DNA of 64,000 nucleotides, taken from Deroplatys truncata. Taxonomy: Eukaryota; Arthropoda; Insecta; Mantodea; Mantidae. Location of the stretch: the NCBI GenBank assembly GCA_030765065.1, contig CM060988.1, forward strand, positions 178,911,065 through 178,975,064, read 5' to 3'. Of this stretch, positions 34,209 to 45,580 are shown piece after piece. The notes beneath the pieces are model-generated. The model worked only from the letters and a program-made list of their open reading frames with translations. It did not search any database and was not told the origin of the DNA. A program made the translations under genes and the position numbers. Each line of letters opens with the position of its first letter. The stretch's first letter is position 1.

Positions 34209-34850
34209 CTAAGTATTAAGAACTGGACGGTATACGCTGGCCTTAACATTCCATACTGTTTCCGTGACATCACGAGAAACAACTGAAAATCGACGGGACT
34301 CCAAACAAATGGCAAAAGTATTGAACAAATCGAAGTATTACTGACGGATATCTTGGAAATGGCTTATGTCACAAAAAGTTATTTTGAATAAATTGTTTGT
34401 TTCAAAAATATCTACATTTCTTGTGTAGTACGCTTTCGTCTATCGCTCAACGTTTACCATTTATGCAAGATTATACAAAATTCCTTCCTAATAAAGTGTA
34501 CTTCGCAGGCTATTCCCAGAAAATTCAAGATATACATTTTATTTTTAAATAAACCATATGTAGTAATTCAATCAAAATCGTTAGAGATACTATTTGAAAA
34601 TACAAATTTTTCGAAAAATGTTTCATGTAAAGGATAGTTTAGGGTGGAGGGATTTTCTTGAAAACTTTATGTCGCATCCTTGCAAGATCCTGAACTTAAA
34701 TACCAAAGTTGGTACCACAGGCGCGAGCCTTTTTCTAAAAAAACGTATTTTTTATACAGGGGGCCTCAAAACACGTATTTCAGGTGAAATCTCGGTATCG
34801 AAGTGTTGGGTGGGATACATTAGTTTCTCTACCTACTATGTACTACTAGA
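34209..34850 (-). mobile_element. family H element, subfamily B, reverse, 3' truncated
   Basis: It runs from taagaactggacggtatacg back to the 5' end (cgaagtgttgggtgggatac, gtttctctacctac). The microsatellite region is deleted. Confidence 0.55.
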
Positions 34851-34925
34851 AAAATTAATTAAAATTGTATACATTCTTATTAACATTTCATTCCCGCAGT
34901 TGCAGGGGTTCAAGATTTTTTATCT

Positions 34926-35037
34926 TCTCTACTACGTATAGTAAGTAGGGGAAGTATTGTATTCCACCCAAAAATTCGATACCGAGATTTCACAGGACAT
35001 GCATATTTTGAGGCCCCCTGACCAAAAACAACCATTT
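34926..35037 (+). mobile_element. family H element, subfamily A, split host copy (left part)
   Basis: It runs from the 5' end to aacaaccattttt. A second H copy is inserted here, and the host resumes at 35897 with ataaacatatccgtgtgtg, which is the next stretch of the family consensus. Confidence 0.75.
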
Positions 35038-35896
35038 TTACTTTCTCTACTACGTATAGTAAGTAGGGGAAGTATTGCATTCCACCCAAAAATTCGATAC
35101 CGAGATTTCACCGGAAATACATGTTTTGAGACCTCCTGAATCCAAAAAAAGCATTTTTGGAAACATGTCCGCGTGTGTGTCTGTGTGTGTGTGTCTGTGA
35201 ACAGCATAACTCAAAAACGAACAGTCGGATAAACACCAAACTTGGTATTTAGGTTCAGTATCTTCCAGAGATGCGACACGAAGGTTTTCAAGAAAATCCC
35301 CCCAACCCAGACCACCCTTTACATGGAACATTTTTCGAAAATTTTAATTTTCTCAAAAATGGTTCTAACGATTTTGTTTAAAATATCATATGTTTAAGAT
35401 AATGTCATGGGAAATGAAATGTATATCTCGAATTTTCTGGGAATGTCTCCAAAAGTATTCTTCATTGTGAACGACTTTTGCATAACTGGTAAACCATAAG
35501 AGATAGACAACATTTTACTACACAAAAAATGTAGATCTCGTTAAAATACACAACTTATGTTATATACATTTCTTTTGTTGAGTGAACCGTTTTCGAGATA
35601 TTGCTTGTTATTCCCTTAAATTTTCCAATACTTATACTTTTTCTCAAATTCGTTATTCATTTTTTTATGTCCTGGACTTGCAAAGAGAATGGAATGCGAC
35701 ACATAGCAACCAGCGTTAAAATATTTGACCATCGCTTAAAAGCTACCATATTCCCCTTGCATCTACAAGAAAATTAGCAATAAGATTGACATCTCGATAT
35801 CTCGATTAACATGAAGCATACGGAGAATAAGCGTTTGTAAACATAGTTTCTACAAGAGTAGAGAAAGTCATGTGAGTGTAACACATCAGATTTTTA
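35038..35896 (+). mobile_element. family H element, subfamily A, nested, full length
   Basis: About 859 bases with canonical 5' motif (from 35040), (TG)n tract, 3' inverse motif and hairpin. It lies within the T run just before the microsatellite of another H copy. Both flanks are unambiguous, which fixes the element borders to within the T run and shows no target duplication beyond T residues. Confidence 0.8.
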
Positions 35897-36668
35897 TAAA
35901 CATATCCGTGTGTGTGTCTGTGTCTGTGTACGGCATAACTCAGAAACGAACAGTCGGATAAACACCAAACTTGGTATTTAGGTTCAGTCTTCCAGAGATG
36001 CGACACGAAGGTTTTAAAGAAAATCCCTCCTCCCCATGTTACCCTTTACATGGAACATTTTTCGAAAATTTTAATTTTCTCAAAAATGGCTCTAACGATT
36101 TTGATTAAGGTATCATATGTTTAAGATATTTTCATGACAAATCAAATGCTTATCTCGAATTTTCTAGAAGTGTCTCCAAAAGTATTCTTCATTGTGAACG
36201 ACTTTTGCATAACTGGTAAACCATAATTGATAGACAAAACTTTACTACAAAAAAAATTTAGATCGCGTTAAAATACAAAATTTGTGTCACATACATTTTT
36301 GTTGTTGAGTGAACAATTTTCGAGATATTGCTTGTTATTCCCTTAAATTTTTCATACTTTTCTCAAATGGGAATTCGTTGTTCATTTTTGTCTTGGATAT
36401 GCAAAGAGTATTAACCTGTGGGAAAGGGAATGGTGCTGCACCTAGCAACCAGCTATTAAGAGATATGTATGTGCTTAAAGGCTACTGTATTTCTATATTG
36501 CCCTTGTAAATATATATTCCCCTTACATCTACAAGAAAATTAGTAATAAGATAGAGTCTGCAAATGTTTATCTCGGTTAACATGAAGCATATGGAGAATA
36601 AGCGTTTGTAAAAATAGTTTATACAAGAGTAGAGAAAGTCATGTGAGTGTAACACATCAGATTTTTTT
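35897..36668 (+). mobile_element. family H element, subfamily A, split host copy (right part)
   Basis: Continuation of the copy begun at 34926, with its own 3' hairpin end (cacatcag, ending about 36662). Confidence 0.75.
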
Positions 36669-37005
36669 CATGTGTACACACACACGTATACTCGTACTAA
36701 AAAGTGAGCTGTAGAGGAACCACACTTATAGCGATATGGTTCTACAAAATAAAACTGAGTGCTTATTGCAAACACCCAGAATGGGAGCAGAATTATAATG
36801 AAGTATCTATGAGAATTCTGCGGTGGAGAACGTATGAGTGTTGTAATACAATTGCTATCCTACCGCTTCACTGTGAACAGACATTAATTTCCCCTTATTT
36901 ATAGGCAACTGCTTCTACACAGCTGTAGAGAAGGCACACGAGGAAACATCCGACAGGAGCTAGACAAGGCAACATTTTTCGTGGGATAGGAAAAATCTTA
37001 CAAAG
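36669..37005. other. unannotated spacer
   Basis: No repeat recognised. The 66-codon forward frame (36704-36904) has no motif. Confidence 0.35.
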
Positions 37006-37009
37006 AGAT

Positions 37010-38078
37010 TGAGGCAGTATTTTTAACACTTAAATGATTTCAGTCAAATTATATAATATGTAAATTCAATAATAGTCCGCCTTAAAACAATATGTATATG
37101 TAATAATTTGTAAAATGTATGTAACAGTCATTACATGTGCTTATATTATTGTATCTATGTGTAATAATGTTATGTGAATATATTACGTAATTTAATAATG
37201 TAGGAGCTGTGAGAATAATTAGTTAAACGTTGCTAACAATTAGGTAACAATGAGGTAACCTTGAGGCAATAATGAGTTTGAAAGATTAAATGTTATTTGT
37301 GATTCTTGGAAGCAATAATGTAATTTTAGTGACAGTTTATAAAAATAGCAAATCACAATCAGAAAAAGCTTTAGTTAAATGCAGGTATTCTATTGGAGTA
37401 GGAATAGCCAAACATAGACTTGAAATACAGAAATTTACAACTTTAGACGGTTGAAATCTATTCAGTTACCTGCAGACAGTGATTGTAACCGGATGCTTGT
37501 GCGTCCTCGAGAGATTTAATACGTATTCGTGTGAAACGAAAAATGGTATATGTGTTAAAAAAGTGTAAATATTAATTAAAAGAATCTCACAGCTCTCGAT
37601 AACAGTGAAGGGCTATTTAATTTGTGTCAAGGATTAATAAAAAGGAGTGATTTAAAACTTAAAATCTGTGTAAGCCTGCATTCTTGTCGCATCACGCCCT
37701 GCCAAATCTTCCATGTCTCTAACAATAATACTGACGCAGTCGAGGCAAACATAAATATATATCTAAACAAACAGTCAAATTACAAAGCTATTATATTTAA
37801 ACTTGAGGCAAAGGCCACCTGAAAGTACATTTTTGGGGCGAAGGCTACCGGAAACTGTTTACAATACGTGCGGTTGCAACTACTACAAATTCAGCTGCCC
37901 AACAGTTGAAATACAGTACATCATCTTCAAACTGACTTTCCATACGTGGTGCAAACAACGTAACATAACTCCTTTTTTCAAATTGCCGTCCATACGTGGA
38001 GTTGAAATAAATAATACAACTCCTTCTAAACAAACTACTTCAAATCGGCTTTTCAATGTAAAGAACAATACTACTACA
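37010..38078 (+). mobile_element. family R element (LTR-like), complete, AGAT duplication
   Basis: 1069 bases, TGAGGCAG...CTACTACA, flanked by AGAT at 37006-37009 and 38079-38082. The inverse of the last 15 bases (tgtagtagtattgtt) resembles the first 15 (tgaggcagtattttt). Two ggcgaagg-type units and several ccatacgtgg repeats lie in the last 280 bases. Confidence 0.75.
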
Positions 38079-38082
38079 AGAT

Positions 38083-38400
38083 AAAGTAAATATTAAAACA
38101 GGCGTTTACAAAAATGTGATGTTTTTGCATTCACGTGACTTTCTCTACACATTCTTCAGCAAAATATTCTTACAAGAGCATACACTTCTCTCTTCTTCAT
38201 GTTAATAGAGATAACTTTTGCAGAAATGGTTTTACTACACATGTCATAGGTACAGGGGGATTAGGGGAATAAAGTAAAGTTTTTTCTTCTTTGAAATTCC
38301 CTTGTCTTTGCATGTCAACATAAAATGTTATATGGCATAAATTGTGTGCTTTAACTAGCTCCACTTTTTTTATAATCTTTTATATATTCCTCTCGCACGA
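38083..38400 (-). mobile_element. diverged family H fragment, reverse
   Basis: gcattcacgtgactttctct at 38131 is a reverse H 3' end. Weak similarity to the H body follows up to about 38390. Confidence 0.45.
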
Positions 38401-38790
38401 GTATTACCAAACGCTTTAAAACACACAATTTATTTCAAATAACGTTTTGTAGCATAAGCTATATCTGAGATATTGGTTATTAATGGTTAGAACTGTTCAT
38501 TTCTTGGCCATTCCTTAAAGCCCTTTCAACATTCAGTTGTTTCTCGCGATGTCATGGAAACAGTATGGAATTTTGAGGCCAGCATATAGCGTCCAGTTGT
38601 TAAACATTTGACTATCGCTGTTCTCTTTGTATCTATAACGAAATGTGTAATGTAGCTATTTCTGCAAAGATTTATTTGGATTAAAACGTAGTAGATATAA
38701 AGATAAGCTTTAGTAAGAATAGCTTGTATTCCACTAACAAACGATAGAGGGTAGAGAAAGTCATGTTAATGCATCACATCAGAGTTCTTA
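38401..38790 (+). mobile_element. family H, subfamily B, 3' part
   Basis: It begins at acgctttaaaacacacaat and runs through gtttctcgcgatgtcatgga and tatcgctgttctctttgta to gagaaagtcatgttaatg and cacatcag. Confidence 0.6.
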
Positions 38791-38829
38791 TAAATTTTAA
38801 TATAAATCAAGATAAACGTTTACAGAAAA

Positions 38830-39645
38830 TTCTGATGTGTTATACTCACATGACTTTCTCTACTCTTGTACAAACTATTTTTACAAACGTTTATTCTCCA
38901 TATGCTTCATGTTAATCGAGATGTTAATCTTATTGCTAATTTTCTTGTAGATGCAAGGGGAATTGCTAGGCTTTAAGCGATAGTCAAATATTTTAAGAGC
39001 TGGTTGCTATGTGAAACATTCCAGTCTCTTTGTATGTCCAGGACATAAAAAAGCGAATAACGAATTCCCATTTTAAAAAAACTATAAGTATTGGAAAATT
39101 CAAACGAATAACAAGTAATATCTCGGAAATGGTTCACTCGACAAAAAAATGTATATAACATAAATTCTGTTCTTTAAGGAGATCTACATTTTTATCCAGC
39201 AAAATTTTGTCTATGCAGTTATGCGAAAGTAATTTAAAATAGAGGACTTTTGGGGACATCCCCAGAAAATTAGGGTTACACATTTCACTTGCCATGAAAA
39301 TATCTTAAACATATGATATTTTAATCAAAATCGTAGGAGCCATTTTTGAGAAAATAAAAATTTTCGAAAAATGTTCCATGTAAAGGGTAGTCTGGGGTGG
39401 GGGTTTCCTTGAAAATCTCTGTGTTCATCCTTGGCAGAAAATAAACCTAAATACCAAATTTGGTGTTTATCCGACTTTTCGCTTTTGAGTTATGCTGTTC
39501 ACACAGACACACACATGGATATGTTTCCAAAAATGCTTTATTTGGTTTCAGGGCACCTTAAAACATGTATTTTCGGTGAAATCTCGTTGTCGGATTTTTG
39601 GGTGTAATGCAATGCTTCCCTACTTATAGAGAAAGTAAAAAGGTG
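38830..39645 (-). mobile_element. family H element, subfamily A, reverse
   Basis: Near full-length from ctgatgtgttatactcacat at its 3' end to tatagagaaagtaaaaag at its 5' end. It carries small deletions. Confidence 0.6.
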
Positions 39646-39699
39646 AGTTCAGAATTAAGAGAACTTTATTGGCTATATACATTCTATTATATTTTCCAA

Positions 39700-40190
39700 A
39701 TATATAATTTTATCAATTTTGTATATGTAAAGGCTAGTTTGGAGTTGGGAGATTTTCTTGAAAATCTTTGTGTGCATACTTGGAACATGTGAACTTCCAC
39801 ACACAGTGATCTTTTCCTAAATATGCTTATTCAGGGAACTTTAAAACATCTTTTTCCGTTGAAACTTTGATATTGAGCTTTTGGATGTAATATTTACTAT
39901 ATGTAGGTAGTAGAGAAAGGCATATGACTGATACACATCAGTCCTCCCTCCCCCCCCCACTCTTAATACTTCCTCTTCTTACACTAGGTAGGTAGTGGAG
40001 AAAGCAAAGAGTATAAATGTTTGACAATTAAAACCAATAACAAAGAACGCCTCGGAAATGGTTAATGCTACAAAAAATGTTACTTCACAAAAATTGTGTG
40101 TTTTAACGCGGTGTAAATGTTTTGTGCAGTAAGCTTTATTCTCTTTTTATCAGTTGTACAGCATTATAACAAATTTGTTAAGGTAAAATT
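39700..40190 (-). mobile_element. old family H remnants, reverse
   Basis: Diverged H 5' regions, for example ggagattttcttgaaaatct at 39748 and gtagtagagaaaggcatatg at 39908. Then comes a diverged body stretch at 40040-40120 (gcctcggaaatggttaatgc). Near 39915 the 5' side carries catatgactgatacacatca, which looks like a 3' terminal sequence. Confidence 0.4.
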
Positions 40191-40330
40191 AGACCATAGA
40201 AAAATTCAATACCATCGCCGGGATTTTTCAGTTGTCTAATTCTACCTTTCCAACCTTGTCCAACACACGGCTTGTGTGAAAGAACAATTAATTTCATTAT
40301 AACAAATTATTTAAGAGTTAAGAGGACTTC

Positions 40331-40687
40331 GGCGGCGCCGTGACCGAGTGGCTAGACCGCTCGCCTCTCACCAAAGCGGAGTCTGGGTGGGTTTTCTCCA
40401 GATTCTCAGGTTCCCCCGCCATGCTTCATTCCACCGGTGCTCCATCATACAATTCCTATCACTCATCTCTCATTTGCATGTCATCCTTCACTTCCTCGCT
40501 CTCATCCCGGGCGTGTGGCAGATCACCAACCCTGGTCTCTCACTCTCTGGTCCGTAGGCCCTCTGCCCTCCGTCAGACGTTTGCCCCGGACGTTGTTGTA
40601 CGTTCTGGGGAGTATGAGTCCTCGTTTCGGGTTGACGTTAAGGAGGGAAGGCTCTGGCCCAGTTGGGCTGTTTCCGCCTAGTAATTA
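40331..40687 (+). mobile_element. SINE-like element (family S3) with target duplication
   Basis: It starts ggcggcgccgtgaccgagtg, with an A-box-like gtgaccgagtggc, and ends cctagtaatta. It is flanked by imperfect repeats gttaagaggacttc (40317-40330) and gttagaagacttc (40688-40700). A convincing B box is missing. Its short GC-rich composition contrasts with the AT-rich surroundings. Confidence 0.55.
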
Positions 40688-40714
40688 GTTAGAAGACTTC
40701 ACTGCCTACATGTA

Positions 40715-42076
40715 CACTGCTATTTGTGAAAATTGCAACACCAAGAAGGAAACGCATGAATTCAATGACTTTAATACCACAGGTTAGGTACATGACAAGT
40801 AACAAATGATAAACTTTTAAAATCTACTTTTGAGCCCTAATATTCAGTATTTGGTGTGGCTTCCATGCGCTGCAATTAGAGCTGCTATACGCTGTGGCGC
40901 TGAATCAAAAAGGTTCTGAATAAGTTCCTGAGGGATTTCCCTCCACATAGTTTGTATTCGAGCCCACAAATCCCGTGACATTGGATACTGGAGTACCCTG
41001 ACGCACCAACCATGATCCAGGCATGTTCGATGGACGACATGTCAGACGAACGTGCAGCGCCAGGGAAGCAATGGTACCCGTCACTCTTCGAAGAAGGCTT
41101 GTACATTCCTCGCAATATGTGGGCAGGTATTGTCCTGTTGAAATGTGGCCGATGGAGATGCCTGAAACAGGGTGAGTACCTCAGGCTTTACAAACACCGT
41201 TAGGTACCGGTTACTGTTCAAAGTGCCCTCAATTCGTAGGAGGTGAGATCAGTTGTTGTAACCAATGGCGCCCCAAACCATCAATCTGGTGTTTCTCCGC
41301 CATGCCGCTCAACAATGCAGCCCTCCAGGTTGTGCTCACCACGGTACTGCCGGACACGTATGGGCCATTTCTGTAGGACACCTTGAAGCGGGACTCGTCC
41401 GAAAAGACTACATTTTGCCACTCAGTACCCCAGTGACGGTGTTTATGTGCCCATTGCAGTCGGAGAAGCTTATGGTTTCTGGACAATAGAAGCCGACGTA
41501 ATGGCATGCATGCAACCAGTTCAAACTGCAGCAGACGGCGTCGAACCGTTGATGCAGACAAGTTCACACCTGTTGTAGTGCTCCAGCGTCGAGCCAAAAC
41601 TGTGGATGAAGCTGTACGGACCGTTATGGCCATGTGGACAAGATGACGGTCATCCCGTGCTGTGGTCATGTTCCGTGGTGCAGTACTCGCTCTTCGCTGC
41701 GTACGACCTTCGTCTATCCACTGCTTCCACACACGCATCACTGTCGTAGCATCATGCCCCGTACGAGCCGAAATGACAAAACCCGCTTCCAGGAGATCGA
41801 TCATTCTGCCCCGTTCGAACTCACTTACATGCCAATGACGTCGATGAGGCATACTGGCACTCACTTTATTGTTTCCATGACACCTCTGCACGGACTACAC
41901 TGGGCGCAACACTGACCTCGTCGGACCGACACGAGAGGGCTCTGCTCGGCCTACGTGTACCCCATCTCTCTGCAAACCTAATCATTTATTGCTTGCACAC
42001 TCTTCTACACTTCCACCAAGTTTGTAGTTATTCGGAAAATTCTTGCTTGGCGTTGCAATTTTCACAAACAGCAGTG
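40715..42076 (-). mobile_element. Tc1-like element (family T2), copy 1, both ends
   Basis: 1362 bases between TA sites (40713-40714, 42077-42078). The left end reads cactgctatttgtgaaaatt and the inverse right end reads cactgctgtttgtgaaaatt, one difference in 20. A second copy lies at 52788-54089. Confidence 0.8.
40844..41852 (-). pseudogene. Tc1-like transposase (T2 copy 1), broken in its C-terminal half
   Basis: Start MPHRRHWHVSEFERGR. An open N-terminal stretch of about 200 codons covers both HTH regions (ATTVMRVWKQWIDEGRTQRR; NLSASTVRRRLL) and the first Asp (NVVFSDESRF). Frames then change. FQQDNTCPHIARN holds the second Asp, followed by a stop. SSIEHAWIM holds the Glu position in another frame. 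IPQELIQNLFDSAPQRIAAL and AAHGSHTKY end at TGA 40844. Both DD34E motif halves are recognisable but the product is not. Confidence 0.75.
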
Positions 42077-42078
42077 TA

Positions 42079-42330
42079 TTTTATTATATTTTCCAAATTT
42101 ATAATTTTATAAATTATACATTAAATACTGCTTTGGTATTGTTTAAAATCTTCGTATCGCATTCTTGGAAGGTGGTGAACTTCTAAACATACGGACCTTT
42201 CCCTAAAATGTTGCTAATTTTGGATTTAGGGGACCTTAAAACGTGATGTTTTCGGTGAAATCACCATATTTATATTTTGGATGTAATACTGTATGTATGT
42301 TGTAGAGAAAGTTGTATGACTGAAACATCC
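42079..42330 (-). mobile_element. old family H remnant, reverse
   Basis: attatattttccaaatttat matches a stretch at 39688. Diverged H 5' blocks follow (gtgatgttttcggtgaaatc, ttgtagagaaagttgtatga). Confidence 0.4.
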
Positions 42331-42860
42331 CCACCCCCTCTCCCATGTTATTTTAGAATACATGTAGGACACATCTGACCTCTAGTTAGCACAGCGAATT
42401 TAGCTGTAGTAATGTCGCGGCTCGTTTTCGCTGAGAGGACATTTTCCACACATCTTTCTAACTCCGGAATTGCGGTTGTTGACGCTAGCTTTTTATGAAA
42501 ATGTGACATGTCGTGTATTCTCAGGAGACAAGAGGATGGAATTATTATCTCGGGTCGTTGCAACCGTTGGCCAGATTGCGTTGACTTAACTGGACCAGAA
42601 ATAAGCGTTGCATATGCCATGCATATTGTATCAATCCTAACAGGACAGTGAGAAAAACGCGCTTTACATCACTGTTTTCTTGCGGTGAAATTTTTTATTA
42701 TGGAGCCTCTTTGAAGCATTTAAATTAATTAACGCGCATTCCTTCAATCTATGTTATTTAATATTAAAAGAGAGGAAATTTCATTTCAAATATTTTCTCG
42801 GATAGCATGGCAGCTTTGATAGCCTTAAGACGGTCCAAACTACATCCAAATTCGTGTTTA
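42331..42860. other. unannotated spacer
   Basis: No repeat or motif-bearing frame recognised. Confidence 0.35.
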
Positions 42861-42861
42861 A

Positions 42862-43940
42862 ATGCCAGAGGATGTTGAATGGACTCTGTGCACTCTGTTA
42901 CACTTCTTTGGGTTCCTGGGCACGCTGGTATTAGAGGAAATGACACTTGTGGCGTACTGCATGGTAGGTGTTATGAGCCAATTTGGCGGCACGGGTTTTG
43001 CAGGAATGGTCCCAGGTTTGATGCTAGTTCAGGGACTCGCATGGATCTTGGCCTCCTTTCAAGTGGTACCTACCTCCTTTCTGGTTATTTACCTCAAGTT
43101 TTTCCCTGAACTCGAATACTTGCAGTTATCAGAGAACTGACCTTCCCTTCCTATGTACTTGCTTTTCAGGCGACCTAACGGTACACTAACAAAACGTATC
43201 CTGTTCTCACTTGGTTACAATGGAGAGAAAAACCAACCCCGTTTCCTGCATGCTGCTGGCACTGTCTTTTCAACCCATACTCACCTTTATAGCAATACTC
43301 TCTTCCCAGTCTTATTTAATAATATCATTCCTACTGTTATTAATATTTATTTTCTCTATGGTTATCATTTTATATTTAGCTACGTGGAATGTACTGTCTC
43401 ACACTCTTGCAAAGAGGGGATCGGGGCTTGATTTCATTGGGCCAGAGATCTTCTGCAGAGTGTCTAGAACTGTCAAGTATGAGATAATCCAGCTTACGGC
43501 CAGCGCCTCATCTGAAATCTGGAGTAAGTAAACCGCTGCCAGGAAGGCTCATGCTTTGATAACGGGTCCTGACAGGAAAATGAGCGAGTTCCTCCTGAAC
43601 TGACTAGATCAAGCTGTGAGGAGCTGTGGCCTATGTTACAGGCCACACCACCTTGCGCAGACATTTATACATAATGGGCCTTACACAAAACCCTTTATAT
43701 CGGAAATGTGTAAGGGATTTTGGGGCTTCAAGTATATACTATGTGAATGTGAAGGACTCCCCATACATAGATATTGTACTAGAGTACTTCCATTTGGAAC
43801 CTAAGGAGACAATAAGAGCAGATATCAAGGACGTGGTCCGTTTTATTTGGACCAATTCATTTGAGTAATACCCAGTATAAGAGGCACAGAGGCTCTAAGA
43901 GCCTATGTGCAGGCAGTACTCAGGGTTCATCATCATCAAT
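42862..43940 (+). pseudogene. LINE remnant: RNase H and C-terminal domain, with interruption
   Basis: VTLLWVPGHAGIRGND (about 42891-42938) is the last catalytic region of the RNase H domain found in I-type LINE ORF2. The homology is lost until about 43405, where LAKRGSGLDFIGPEIFCRVSR resumes the expected sequence, so 43000-43400 is inserted or rearranged. A C-terminal part follows near 43620-43866 (TGHTTLRRHLYIMGL, then KCVRDFGASSIYYVNV) ending in a stop. A short TCA-type repeat at 43927-43940 resembles the tail of such LINEs. Upstream RT and endonuclease are absent. A different lineage from the LINE at 55.4-61.5 kb, judging by its C-terminus. Confidence 0.6.
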
Positions 43941-43943
43941 GTA

Positions 43944-44622
43944 CGAGGGTCGTCCAATAAGTAAGTTTCCATATTTTATAAAAAAACATTACCCATAATT
44001 TATCATGTTGAATTAATTTTATTTATATTGTACAATCCTTCTGTAACTTTTCTACATAGTCAATATGTTTTCCAAGCATTTTTAGGAACGTGACACAAGT
44101 TTATCCAAGCCAGTGTTGTACCAGGTTGAGTCCTGTGCTCGTAACCAGCTGTTCACTTCTGATTGATATTCGTCACAGTGTTTACCTCTATGATGACCTT
44201 TGAGTCAGGGGAACATGTGAAAATCACTTGGGAAAAGATCTGGTGAATATGGAGGATGCGAGAAAACGTCTGAGCTCCGCCTGGATCAAGATTCAACTTG
44301 GAAGTTTTCTCGTATCCTCCGTATTCATCGGAGCTTGCCTCAAGTGATTTTCACATGTTCCTCCAATTCAAAGGTAAACACTTTTGACATCAATGATGAA
44401 GTCATATCAGTGAAAGGCTGGTTGCGAGCACAGGACCCGGCCTGGTTCAACACTGGCTTGGACAAACTTGTGGCACGTCTCCAAAAATGCTTGTAAAAAC
44501 ATGTTGACTATGTAGAAAAGTAACAGGAGGATTGTACAATATAAATAAAATTAATTCAACATGATCAATTGTGTGTAATGTTTTTTATAAAATAGGGAAT
44601 CTTACTTACTGGACGCCCCTCG
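43944..44622. mobile_element. palindromic MITE derived from a transposase 3' end
   Basis: 679 bases between TA sites (43942-43943, 44623-44624). The left end reads cgagggtcgtccaataagta and the inverse right end reads cgaggggcgtccagtaagta. The similarity is not limited to the tips: about 310 bases on each side are inverted copies of one another, around a centre near 44262-44303. Read forward, the right arm encodes SVKGWLRAQDPAWFNTGLDK followed by LVARLQKC, a typical C-terminus of a mariner-group transposase. The left arm carries the same in reverse. The element therefore arose by inverted duplication of the 3' end of a larger transposon. It codes for nothing itself. Confidence 0.75.
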
Positions 44623-44624
44623 TA

Positions 44625-45190
44625 ATTTCAAAAAGCAGCAACCGATTTTGATAACGACTTCATTATTAAAAACCACTATTCTCTCTAAAGAACATGGTCT
44701 ATAAAACACCTTCAAGTTTCATTTCATAAATTACCAAAAATTAAAAAGAATTTTCAAATCCCTTCTACTTCAGTACGGACACAGTGTAGTTATAAAACAA
44801 TATGCTTGCGAAGAAACCTTTGATTGTTAGTTGAGAATTCCATGGGGTAGAGAATAGCTGATGCTACTCTACATGATATGATGTAACATAAGATAAATTC
44901 TGCGAGTATTTAATTCAAAGTAGTGTATATGTAGATGGTCACGATTTAGCAATTGAGACATAGTAACACAAAAGAAAATCGAATCCACTTTGTATTGCTA
45001 CGATACCAATTCAAAATATTTGAATAGTCCCCATATAAGAAAGTTTTGCTTTATTTCCTTTGTATGTTATGAACAACGTCCTCAGCAGAGTGTGTTAAAA
45101 AGTGTATAAAGAGAGAAAATTGCTAAAATTAGAAATCTTTAAATCGTTATTTTATAATCAACAACTTACAATATTATTTTTCCCGACTAT
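44625..45190. other. unannotated spacer
   Basis: Very AT-rich, no family recognised. Confidence 0.4.
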
Positions 45191-45192
45191 TG

Positions 45193-45385
45193 TTTTTTAC
45201 CTTCACTACCACGTACTTAGTAGGTAGAGAAGATATTGCATTCCCCTAAAAAACTCAATATGTAGATATTACCGGAAATGCATGTTTTGAAACCTCCAGA
45301 ATTAAAAAAGCAATTTTGGAAAAATGTTCCTGTGTGTGAACAGCATAAATAAAAAACTAAAATCGGATAAATACCAAATTAAATC
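45193..45385 (+). mobile_element. family H, subfamily B, 5' part
   Basis: It runs from ttaccttcactaccacgtac to cggataaataccaaatt, where it meets an inverted H segment. Confidence 0.5.
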
Positions 45386-45580
45386 GTTAGAGCCATATTT
45401 TAGGAAATATAAAATTTCCAAAAATGTTACATGTAAAGGGTGGTTTAGGGTAAGGGGATTTTATTGAAAATCTTCGTGTCTTCGGAAGATACTGAACCTT
45501 AATACCAAGTTTTGTATTCATCCGAGTTTTCGTTTCTGAGTTATGCTGTTCACAGACACACACGCGTACGTTTTTCTAAA
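45386..45580 (-). mobile_element. family H segment, reverse, forming a fold-back with the preceding one
   Basis: aaatcgttagagccatattt reads back to gttcacagacacacacgcg. It shares the cggataaataccaa to gtgtgaacagc interval with 45340-45385 in inverted orientation. Confidence 0.5.
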
